Below are positions 33,673 through 44,544 of a stretch of DNA of 64,000 nt, one piece after another (position 1 is the first letter of the stretch; each line of letters starts with the position of its first letter). Source of the DNA: Hydractinia symbiolongicarpus. Its lineage: Eukaryota > Cnidaria > Hydrozoa > Anthoathecata > Hydractiniidae. The stretch spans positions 25,258,328 to 25,322,327 of the forward strand of contig NC_079876.1 of assembly GCF_029227915.1 (NCBI RefSeq), written 5' to 3'. The notes under the pieces were generated by a model. That model saw nothing but the letters and a program-made list of their open reading frames with translations, did not search any database and was not told the DNA's origin. The position numbers and the translations under genes were made by a program.

Positions 33673-34846
33673 CTGATTTGCATGAACATGAGCTAGATAA
33701 GCTAGTGATCGATTCCAAACCACAAAACACCAAAAGAAGCACTGCCTCGGGATTTAACTAGTTTGGAAGATGGATGGGAAAAAGGGGTATCAAAATAAAC
33801 TTCAAAGAAGTACCTGCGGAAGCATTATACCAAACATTACGAAAGTTTTATGCTAAAGTAACATCCGATTCCAACAAGATGCTGACTCCCAGTTCACTTG
33901 TAGGAATTCAAGCAGCCATTAACAGAACTCTCATTCCTCCACCATACTCAAGGAGCATGAGCATCGTTGCTGGTCGCGAATTCACAACAGCAACGAAATG
34001 TTTGCTGCTTGATGCAAAATGAACACACAACAAGAAACCGCAACACAAACATTCGATGCCAAAGAAGATATGGAGTTATTAAAAATTTATTTCAGTAATT
34101 GTTTAACCGATCCCATAAAATTACAAGGGTATATTTAGTTCAACTTGCGTTTTCACTTTGGAAGATGTGGAAGAGAAGGCTGGAGAGACCTCCAAAATGA
34201 ACATTTATTGGTAAAAATGGATGCCCAAGGGAATTGATATTTGGAAGTGATAGTTACAGAGAGTACAAAAAACAATCCTTGGGGCTATAAACAAAGTGCT
34301 CAGGAATACAGTGATGTAAGAATGCACGAAGTAGATACAAATCCTCTTGATCCTGTTCGAGCCTTTGAATTCTACGTTGAAAAGCTCAATTCTCAAAATC
34401 CAGCATTGTTTGCTAAAGCTAAGAAAGCATTTTCAAATGAAAAATGGTACACTAAGGAATTCATTGGTAAGAACACTGTTGTCAATATCATGAAGCAGAT
34501 TTCTAAAAAAGCAGGATTGAGCAAAATCTACACCAATCATTGTGTGCGAGCCTCTACAGTTACAAATCTGTATCATGCTGGACTTGACACCCAACAGATT
34601 TGCTCTATTACCGAGCACAAGAGCGAGTCTACATTATCTCATTACATCTCCTCGGTGTCAGACGAGCACTTGCCAACTATTTCGACCTCGTCGTCCTCTT
34701 TAACCTCAACATCACCTTCGATTGTGGATGTGGAAATAAATCCTAACGAGACCCACAAATCTTTGATACAGTCTGTAATGCCAAATGGAACTGCCCCATC
34801 AAACTGCACCATCAATTTTCAAGGATTTTCTAAACAATCATGCTGA
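33673..34846 (+). pseudogene. Crypton-type tyrosine recombinase, degraded
   Basis: The conceptual reading matches the DUF3504/KIAA1958 family of Crypton-derived tyrosine recombinases. The N-terminal core includes RKFYAKVTSDSNKMLTPSSL followed by GIQAAINR. The RCGREGW segment stands where the family has an RRGRE-like catalytic arginine motif. The C-terminal core includes NHCVRASTVTNLYHAGLD (the H..R pair) and LSHYIS with the nucleophilic Tyr. Breaks: TAG near 33757, a frameshift around 34020, TAG near 34137 and TGA near 34232. The last 200 codons (34241-34846) remain open. Cryptons lack terminal repeats, so the element limits are not visible. It is not a functional gene as read. Confidence 0.75.
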
Positions 34847-34849
34847 AAA

Positions 34850-37800
34850 ACTTTATATTTTGACATACACACAATACTTTAAGGTTTATACTAAGGTTTA
34901 TATAATTAATTTATTAATTAGTTAAAATTGTACAAAAATGTTTTTTTTAATAATAATTGCACTTTTTAATAATTAAAATGATTCCTTTTGTTTATTTGAT
35001 TTTTAGTTTTCTCAAATATGGTTTTCTTAAAAATATTCAAAAATAATTACTGTTACGGCTACTTTCGGAAATTTTGAAATTTCACTCCACGGGCGGTAAA
35101 TAGAAATATTACCCTCAAAATAAACGCTATTGTTATATTAGTGGAACTCATAAATCTTAAAAAAAACAATAAAGACTTATCAAAAAAATGAAAAGATTTC
35201 AAGACAACTTTCCAAGCTCTTTCATATGTAGTCAACTTGTTTTCAAGTGGAAGGCATGCTTTAAGACTTGAAGTTTTGAATGTTGGTACATGAAAAAGCA
35301 AGATATAATGCAACATAAAAATTAATGACTAACAGGAACCAATTTAAAAAAACTATTTTACCTAGAACTAAAGCAATCAGAATTTGAGAATCTTCGGAAG
35401 ACTAGAAAAATCTGGCCATTATGCAATAACAGAAGTCACATAGAACTCTTATGCTGGCTAGGTTTCAAAACACGGGTTTTTCAGAGTCAGATTAAAGCCA
35501 GTTAGTAAAGGTTGAAATACACGATCTATTTAAACAGAAGGTCAAAACTTGATGGATTATATGTAGGGGAAAGTTTGTGAAAGGTTTCTTGTTTATACGT
35601 AATCTATGCGTACAACATGCTTTAAAATTCTTTCGAATCGTGGTAATCAATATAAAAAGGCGTGTCGATGCGGTTGTTGCCTCCGTAATTATCGTAGCGA
35701 CCGTTTTTTTTCAAGAAAAGAAAAAAAGCTTGGCTATATCGAAGGGAAAATTAAGGCTGAAATACACGATCTGGTAAAACGGAAGGTTTGAACTTGATGG
35801 AGAGTCATAGCTCAAAACGGATCGTGTGTTTTATAAAAAATATCTTTTTATGACGTGCCAAACGTATGATCCTTCTCTATTGAAATTTTGTAAATCTATT
35901 GTTTCAAACGTTTGGCTTCATGCATCACTTTCAGTGTATTATGCAAAATACAGTTGAAAACAAGATAGATATATAGCCAAAACAATCAAGAGAAAAACAG
36001 GAGAAAACGGCAAAAGCAAAAAAAAAAAAAAAAATGAATTTACGGAGGATTTTATCGAGAAATGGCTTTTCTTTTGTATGGATGACTTTATAATTGCAAG
36101 CAATTAACCAAAAACATCTGGATCATTTTCAAAAACTTTTTATATTCAAATTGATCTTTTATTCGAAATTTGCGTAGTAAAGTCAATGCGAAATTCGAGT
36201 AGTAAGGTTTATGTTGCACCTATAATTTTCCATTTAATTTAGCCAAGGGTTTACCCATATGGATCTCCTCCTTTTTTAAAAAAAACGGACGCTATCAACC
36301 TCGCCTCCAGGGTCTTGTTGCCCCTGAGCCGTTATTACGGAGTGGCCAACAATGACGCTGGAACGGGCTGGTCACGTGATACAGAATTGCCTAGATATAC
36401 TGGCCATTTGTGAAATTCCAATGATAATGAGATGCAAATTTAGTGCTCGCCTTAAAAGCAAGATTTAGAGATGGCGGGTGAAAAAAGACACAACATCAAA
36501 GAAATTTTTTGTCGATAAAGCAAAATTGTCAAAATATTACTGACTTTACTCTATCGATCAGACTAAGCTTGATTATTTAATATTGGCAAAAGGCCTTTAA
36601 TTTAGAAAATGTTTTGAAAGTTTGTTGGTATTAACACTCATGAGCTATAGCTAGCTAGCTGTGCCGTGTACTATATAGGTACCTAGCTCACGTGACATTC
36701 TGAAACAGTTTTACTTAACAACAAAGCTATATATTTACAAAAGACATATTCCATGGCTGTTATTTTCCAGGTGGGTGATTTTGTTAAGAACACATTAGAA
36801 ATTGTATGAGAAGAGCTGGGTACTAATTAAAGCTCTATTTCTACCAGTTTTAAAATGTAAACTTTTTCCATATGTTGTTCTTGATTGTAATATATAAACT
36901 GTCACCAAGACAAGAAACCCTTTTTCGCAGATTATTATTTGTTTGATCGAGATTTAGAAGTTTTGTTACACAACTTTATCGGCCTCAAATTATTCAAATT
37001 CTGAAACCTAGCAAGTATAGAGATGTGAGAGCTTTCTACATGTAAAGGACAATGCCAATAAAAGTGAAACACAGTTTACATTTTAGTGCCTCACTTAATG
37101 TACATTTTATGGACCTGGTTAGTATATCGAATAAGCTCATTATATTTACCCACTTATATACACGAGTTCCAATATTTACGTTTTTACGAGATTCTTGCAC
37201 GTGCCCGAAAAAAATCGGAAAAATCGACAGACAAAAAAATGCAGACCTTAGGTGAAGAAAGTTAAATTATGGTTTAAAACTTTTGTACTGTGGCTACGAG
37301 CATCTTTTCATTGAATATTTGTTCTAAATATAAACTACATGCAAATTATATTTGAATTTCAAGTTCAGAAGATGCCTCTACCTGTAAATAAAGTTTGGAA
37401 TGGACTGGTACACGGCTTACCGCCTGCATTTTTTTGCCTGTCGATTTGCGTAAGAGGTTTGGAAATTATAAACAACAATGAAAGGTTTTTAGCCAACAAA
37501 AGTTTACAACACATCAGATTTTACCCCCATAAGACTGAGTCAAGTGACTCGCACCACATGTTTCTTTTGAAATTAAAAAACAATAGTGAATTGAATGGGC
37601 ACGGGCCGCTTTACAAATAAAGCTTGTTCTTCTTCTCTCTTTTTACCTTCCTAGCTCATACAAATATAATAATTTAAAAAACCTTGACATTTTTTAAAAT
37701 TATTTCTGGGTCGATTGTCGGTGGGGGACGGGGGCGCTAATCTTTCGACCTGTAATGATGCAACCATAAAAAGGCTAGGACAATTGACAAAGGTTCACCA

Positions 37801-40800
37801 AAGAGAAAGAAAATAAATACTTTTTTTTTTGCCTGGGAGTTTTAAGGTATTGTAAACATTACCACTTCGAAGAGCTTTTTAACCTCTACTATTGTTTAAC
37901 ACCTTTTTAGGATTGGCAACGCTTTTTTAGCCTACTATTTTTATAAGAAATACTGTTTTTTGAAATTTTAATATTCGGAAATTGATAGTGTTACTACAAT
38001 GCAGTATCTTGACAAGACATTTTAAAGTTTATCATAACAAGTAACTAGCTATGGTTTTTATATCATATTCACGACTTTTACACTTGTCGCAGTTCACTTA
38101 TCAATGTTCAGATAGGCCTTAGGGTTCCAAGTTGTTTGGAAAGTTTGAAACTGGTAAATAGTTAATGAAGAGACGTTGTCTGTTGTCTTTTATCATGATT
38201 AATTGTGAACACCTTTTGAATGTGTAGACGTAAAGTTTTTTATCGAATAAAAAGCTGTTTTAATGCAGTAACTTGTTTACAGTTAAATCTTATCTCGTGA
38301 GTTTTTTAAATCTTGCTTCTATAATGGTACACAGGAAAACATTATTTTGCTATCATAATATATTGTGAACATATGTTGAATGTGTGGATGCAAAGTTCTT
38401 TATCAAACAAAAAGCTGTTTTGTTGCAATAACTTGTTTACGGTTAAAAATTATTTCGTGAATATTTCTGCTTTATAAATAGAGAATCATTATTTTGTTAT
38501 CACCATCGAACACCATGTGAACACCTGTTTAACGACATAAACTTTTCCAAAGCTCTTTTACCGCGTATTGGACATATTAATTATTAATATTTCTTTTTGG
38601 ACGAAATGTCGTATGGAAATTCAGATAAATATAACAGGATAGCAGCCGATCACAAATTGATAAAATATTTAGATAAAGTCTTTTTGTTAAATATGAGACA
38701 TGCGCATTGTCAGTGCGTGGCTTAGTGTAGTAAGCCTAATTAGTGCTGTAGTTAAACAGATCCGCCAGATTAACGTCCAACTTTTAAAAATTGTGTTCTT
38801 TCGTTATTAAGACAGACACATTGCTGTGCGCATTGATAACAGTACATGCATGAAAGTAAACTGATTTAATATCAGAAAATTCCATGAACATTTTTCTTTG
38901 TAAGAAAAGGCTCGCATTGCACGAAATGTTACAATGTATCTACCGGCTAGTTTGTATATGCGTGTTATGTATTGGGTGGAGCATTGATATTTTTCGTGCT
39001 TGCGAAACAGAGAAACATAGTTTGCCGATGAACCTTTTTCTTCACATGTGTCACTTTTGAAACACAGCGATAAATAAGAACTTTCTTGTAACCGAAATAA
39101 TAGAACCTGAAACTTTTAATGAGACAAATATAATGGCGTAGCAATCATGCTTTAATGAAGTATGTGAGTATCCCCACTATAACGCATCTCAGCGATTTGA
39201 AAACGAAATTCTCTACATATCAACCAACTGAAGGATAGTCTGAGAGATTCGTAAATTAAATTTAAAAAAAACATGAATTAAAATTTTTGATCCTAGGGGA
39301 CTGTGTTTTCATACATAAAGATGCAATTTCATGCAGTTCAAGAAAAAAAAAGGACAATTAAAAATATTAAAATACAATACAACGAAACCAGAACGGGGAT
39401 CATTTGAAATGGCGATGTCAATAATTTTTTTATGAAATTCATATTTAATATGACGATCCAAAAAAAAAAAACAGGTTAAGTAATTAAGTCTAGGTGAATC
39501 ATGTCATGCATCCAGGTGAAGCGCAGGTATAAAATATGCAGAAAGTCCAGTGAAACTCTCACAATGTTTCAGGAGTAGTATATTTTTTAAAAAATAACTT
39601 TCCCGCGTAGCTGAAGTAAAATCACAGGTTATAACATGTTGTTACCCCGTAATAGCAAAAACAGTCCTCCAGCATTTTTTTTATTTTTCAGAATATAAGT
39701 TTCTATGAAAGTTAAAAAATTTATCGACCGACACCAGGCAGAGCGCTTAGTACAGGTAAACAATGCCACACAACCGAGAGAGGAGTGCTTATAACAGTGC
39801 GCCTTATTTGGTGTAATACACTTTAAAAAAACTCTATAAAAACTTAGGTTAAAATAAAAGAACAGAATACATCGTAACCCGGCCCAGCTGAAACAATCAC
39901 TCAGCAATTTTGTTTTGCAAAATAAGTTTTTTTGAAAAATAGCAAAATTGATTGACACTGGAAATAGAAACACATTCCTTACAAGATTGTAGGAAATAAA
40001 TAAACACTGTTGTTTTATTGAAGTAATTTGCTTTTGTTAAAGTTTATGGTACAGTAAAAATTGTAGCTACGTAACAATTATTGATTAAAAATTTTGTTGT
40101 AGCCAAACTGCATTTGGCTTTTTTGCCAGAGCAAGATACATAGCCACAACCCCAACACAAATATAAAAAATGTTGGCTAGGATAAAAATCTCTTATACCA
40201 AACTAAATAAAAACCGTAAATACTAGAAATAAATAAGGCTAGATAGCTACAGCTGGCCGGCTTTAGGCGTACGGGGGTTCATACTAAAAAATAGCGTAGT
40301 CAAATTCTACGGTTTTTAATTCTTTGTTTCTTATTGTTGATAACGTAAAATCTTAATCATAACCATTTTTTTAAATGTTTAATAAAATACAATAGAATAT
40401 TGAAATGTAAAAGAATATAAAAAATCGAATACCCCCTTTTCCAATTACTTCGCGGCAAATCAAACAATTATCGCTGCTGTGGTACCATATTGCGCAGAAA
40501 CAGACAGGATGCGGCTATTATTACGGAAATTGATATTAACGAAAATGCTTGTCGACATAAAATCAGCATATTAACCAATCATATTGCTGTTTTTTTTTCA
40601 ACCACCATATAAAGCCCCAGAACATCCCTCCCTGGCTCATTTTGTCGACACAGAAATGACAGTTAAAACTTATGGCAAAGCAAAACACATAGCACTTCGA
40701 CATTGAAGTACTTTGTCATTGGTTGGCTTAGTGAATTATTAAAACTAGTGTTTGTGTAGTGCCGGAGTTGGAAACTTAATACATACAAATCAACAGCAAC
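34850..40800. other. intergenic stretch with local repeats
   Basis: No gene is supported. A 47-bp motif (GAAATACACGATCT...ACTTGATGGA) occurs at about 35510 and 35756. A unit of about 160 bp (GTGAACA...GAATGTGT...AAAAGCTGTTTT) occurs at 38206 and 38366 with a partial third copy at 38516. A CAACCTCGCCTCCAGGG end related to the 948 fold-back lies at 36298. An open frame at 37339-37620 (93 codons) shows no domain. Confidence 0.4.
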
Positions 40801-40865
40801 AAAAAAAAAACAATGAAATATTATAAAGTATATTATATGTACAATGTCCTTACATCATTATTGAT

Positions 40866-42830
40866 ATGAAGGTGTGTATATTCTTATTAATTATTGGCAT
40901 ATATTCCATACGAGGCGTGGTTGATGAAGATTGCAGTATTGAACCAGCCGTTTTTGTTGATGGTCAGTCGCATTATTTTGTTTATTTGTTCAAAAAATCT
41001 AGCGAAAGAAATTATATAGACATTAGTGTTCAGAATATTGTATATTTTTTGGTTTGCAACGACATTAATGATGTGCAGAATATTGTGATAAACATTTTGT
41101 TAGATAGAAGATATTTCACAAAAAATAACAGATCAAAAATAAGAGTCATAAAGTCTTATCTCCCATTAGAGATTTCTCAAAAAGTAGCTGACATGGTATA
41201 TCCATTCGGACTGACAGTATATTTTAATACCGATGTGTGGGTTGATACCGTGAGATACCCTAATCTTTTTATTTTTTATATAGTAAACATGCTCTTTAAT
41301 GCAATTAAGAAACAGAAACTAAATAACATTGTATTCGTAGAATATAATAAAACTGTAAGAAACTCTGAAAAGTTTTGGCAAGTTGTTAGTGAAAATTTAA
41401 AATGCGCTGAATTTCATTATATTAACTTAAAAAACTTTACTGGGATAAAAAGTTTGAGTGAGGTAATCAAGTCTGATAAAGAACAGAAAGTCTTTGTGTG
41501 TCACAACTGTTATTTTTTCTCCTATTATCCGCATGAAAAATTTATCCTATTTTTAAGAATTGTTCATAAAATGGGTTTATCCGAACTTGACTGGATTGTC
41601 CTTGAATATTATTCCTTTGCGTTTCATTGCTTTTACACAAACAAAACAAATGTGAAAAGTAATAGCATCTTAAAAAAAGTTAAAGTGAACAAGGGAATGT
41701 GGTTTGTTTGCCGTGACTTGTATCGGGAATGGAATATATTTCCAAAGATGCATTGCACCAAACAATACTGTCCACCAGGATATGAAAAAAATCTCACTGT
41801 CATAAATGAAACTGCATTATATTATCGCAATTGGAAATGTAATCCTTGTGCAAATGGAAAAATCAAACCTAAAAACGGGACGGAGGGTTGCATAAAGTGC
41901 AATAACAGAACGATTCCCAATACGGACCGCACCCTATGTGTTCTTAATCGTGAGTTATACAGAATAAAGGGAATTAACAACATCAATGATGGAAAAGGAA
42001 AATTTGTAGTTTCCGTTTCAGTAATAGGTTCTGCATATGGTGTTTTCGTGATATTTACCTTTTACAGGTATCGAGGGACGCCGATTATAAAATCAGCAAG
42101 TTTAATCCACACCCTCATTCAACTGTTCAATCACTTGGCAATATTTGTTGTTACACCTATATTGTTCTTGGGACTGCCAACCTTGATTGAATGTCAAATA
42201 AGACAGGCTATTATAGGATTGCTATTTACCACCATATGCTCTATAACCTTCATAAGAATTCATAGACTCGTGTTTATATTTGACTCAAGAGTCAGGATTG
42301 CTGACGAAGAAAAACTCTTTGTTTCGTTAATCGATGGATTTCTTGTTCTATTTTTTTCTTCATTGCAAATCACTACTGCGTTAGGTGCATTAGCAAAGAA
42401 CCCAGCAGAACTAATGGAATCCATCGACGAAACTGCATTTGAAATATATATCTACTGTAACACTGGAGATCATCTTAACTTTCAACTCTTGGGCTGTGTG
42501 GTTTTCATGTTGGTTATTTTTATCCAAGGATTACGTGCATGGAAATTACCAACATTTTTCAACGAAACAAAAGCTATCGCAATTTCAAATTTCCTTGCAG
42601 CATGGATGTTTCTTTGTATTCTACCTGCATACTACAGAGGCAGTGATCCATCCTTAAAAGAATTTCTCCAAGTTATGTTCATACTATGTTGTAATTTTAC
42701 AATTTTAATTGTAATGTATAGTCATAGAGTTTATGTGGTTTATTTTCGACCAGAAAGAAACACAAGAGCGAAATATAATGATGAAATGCAGCTCCATGCT
42801 CTTAAAGCTGTGAAAGAAAAAAACGGATAA
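40866..42830 (+). CDS. gene C: intronless class C G-protein-coupled receptor
   Basis: One uninterrupted 654-codon frame from ATG. Residues 1-17 form a signal peptide (MKVCIFLLIIGIYSIRG). An extracellular region to about 290 has several N-glycosylation sites and no recognisable full Venus-flytrap motifs. Residues about 292-365 are Cys-rich like NCD3G (CTKQYCPPGYE, WKCNPC, GCIKCNNRT, RTLCV). Seven membrane segments follow from about 377, with class C landmarks: FYRYRGTPIIKSAS after TM1, ECQIRQAIIGLLFTT, RIHRLVFIFDS after TM3, CNTGDHL in the second extracellular loop, and ETKAIAISNFLAAWMFLCIL then PAYYRG for TM6. Class C receptors sense amino acids, GABA, calcium or tastants. The ligand here is unknown, and the degenerate ectodomain makes a canonical amino-acid pocket doubtful. 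Confidence 0.9.
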   Translation: MKVCIFLLIIGIYSIRGVVDEDCSIEPAVFVDGQSHYFVYLFKKSSERNYIDISVQNIVYFLVCNDINDVQNIVINILLDRRYFTKNNRSKIRVIKSYLPLEISQKVADMVYPFGLTVYFNTDVWVDTVRYPNLFIFYIVNMLFNAIKKQKLNNIVFVEYNKTVRNSEKFWQVVSENLKCAEFHYINLKNFTGIKSLSEVIKSDKEQKVFVCHNCYFFSYYPHEKFILFLRIVHKMGLSELDWIVLEYYSFAFHCFYTNKTNVKSNSILKKVKVNKGMWFVCRDLYREWNIFPKMHCTKQYCPPGYEKNLTVINETALYYRNWKCNPCANGKIKPKNGTEGCIKCNNRTIPNTDRTLCVLNRELYRIKGINNINDGKGKFVVSVSVIGSAYGVFVIFTFYRYRGTPIIKSASLIHTLIQLFNHLAIFVVTPILFLGLPTLIECQIRQAIIGLLFTTICSITFIRIHRLVFIFDSRVRIADEEKLFVSLIDGFLVLFFSSLQITTALGALAKNPAELMESIDETAFEIYIYCNTGDHLNFQLLGCVVFMLVIFIQGLRAWKLPTFFNETKAIAISNFLAAWMFLCILPAYYRGSDPSLKEFLQVMFILCCNFTILIVMYSHRVYVVYFRPERNTRAKYNDEMQLHALKAVKEKNG

Positions 42831-43150
42831 AAGTTTAATCAGATAGACTTTTTTTTATTTCTTTTTATTTTTTAGTTAAAATACAGTTGTAACATTTGAA
42901 ACGGATAAAAGTTCAATCAGGTAAACTATTTTTTAATTTTTTTAATTTTTTTAATTTTTTTAATTTTTTAATTTAAAATACAGTTGTAACATTTAAAAAC
43001 GGATAAAAGTTCGATCAGATTAACTTATTTTTTAATTTTTTTTAATATTTGAGTTTAAAATACGGTTGTAACATTTAAAAAACGGATAAAAGTTGCTCAT
43101 ATAGATTTTCTTTTAAATTTTTGTTTTCTTAGTTAATACAGTTTTAGTAT
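42821..43150 (+). repeat. tandem repeat starting inside the last codons of gene C
   Basis: AAACGGATAAAAGTT recurs at 42821, 42899, 42997 and 43079, each followed by an A/T-run spacer and, in the first three, AAAATAC(A/G)GTTGTAACATTT. Periods are about 78, 98 and 83 bp because T-rich spacers vary. The first unit holds the gene's stop codon (42828-42830), so the array grew from the coding end into the 3' UTR. Confidence 0.8.
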
Positions 43151-43930
43151 TATTGATTGCAAGAATATATCTATAGCAGTATTATTAAAGAATTAGTTTC
43201 TTCCTGCAGTGGTTATTAGGGGCGGAAGGAAGGGGAAAGGTGGGTCGAAGGCGCAGGAGGGAAATTTAAGCCGAAACAGTTAAAATGCAAAACTTAAAAC
43301 AGTTAAAATGCAAAACTTTTCTTTGTACTCAGAAAAACAAGAGTTTTGTGAGCGAGACGATGTCCAGAATTGCTATCTCGGTTAGGAGAGTACTAAAGAT
43401 GATGAAGCAAGCGTTAATTACATATTAAAATTATGAACGAAATATTCGTTCGGCATTAAAATATATATATTAACGCATATGACGGTATATGTTTTTTTGT
43501 AGATTATTACAACTTTTCAGTGCCTTCTTACGACGATAATATCTTAAATCATAAAAAACAAACAAAACACGGATCCATGTTTGAGATCCGTGTTTGAGAT
43601 TATGGTGTGCAAGAGAGTGCTCACAATTAAAATGCTGGTAATATAAGACACATACAATATAACGCTTTCCAGTATATAGGTCGCGGAGTATTGGGTGATT
43701 TTTTTTTTGCTAATTTTATTTAGGGAGGGCCAACAATTCTCAATATTTTATCAAAAAATTGTAGGTATATATTTGTTTTAAAAATAGTTATGTAGCAGGA
43801 GTAGATTTAGGAATTTTTTCAAAACTTTTGAAATGTTTTAATGATCCTTAGGTTGCAATATTTAAATCTTAAATACATGAAAATACCAAAGTAATCCTTA
43901 GAAAAGTGAAACATTTAAATAAGCCTGTTT

Positions 43931-44540
43931 ACCCGTACATTTTTGGTAACAAACCGTTTTCTATTGGCCTTTTTAATGCTCGCCCTAACTTTTGCAAAAT
44001 TAGTGCCGGCGTTAATTATGGGCGGCGTTGAAAGGGCCGAAAACACAGAATGCGAAGAAGGCGCATCAGTAAGTTGCAGTCCTTTTTGCGTTTCTCGTAA
44101 AACGACTAATTACGGAATCTTTTAAGTAAAGACTTCTGAAAATTTTACTTGTAAAAAATTAATATAATAATTACGTTTTCCACTGAATTTTGTTATGAGG
44201 TAAAAGTTGAAGAGCTCTCACGACTTACCCTCGCTCTAAAAACATTCAACCATGCGTGCTTGCCCGAACATTTTTAGTAAAAAACCGTTTTCTATCGGTC
44301 ATTTTAACGTCTGCCCTAACTGGCGTTAATCTTTGCAAAATCAGGGCCGGCGTTAACTAAGGGCCGGAGAAAAAGGGGAGAAAAACAAAATGCGGAGAAG
44401 GCGCGTCACTACTTTCCAATTCTTTTAGGAAAGAATTCCAACAATTTTAGTTGTAAAAGTGTAACAAAGTAATTAAATTCTATACTGAATTTTGCCATAC
44501 TGAATTCTGGTAAAAGGGCTCTCACGATTCACCCTCGACC
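43931..44540 (+). repeat. tandem duplication of about 331 bp
   Basis: The unit beginning CCCGTACATTTTTGGTAACA (about 43932) is repeated from about 44263 (CCCGAACATTTTTAGTAAAA), with shared landmarks GCCGGCGTTAA, AATGCG(A/G)AGAAGGCGC and CTCTCACGA. A short ORF at the left copy (43943-44125) is not kept in the right copy, so it is probably not coding. Confidence 0.65.
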
Positions 44541-44544
44541 TCGA

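Noticed and set aside
43943-44125. 60-codon frame with a hydrophobic start resembling a signal peptide
   Set aside because: It lies in a duplicated repeat unit and the second unit does not keep the frame.
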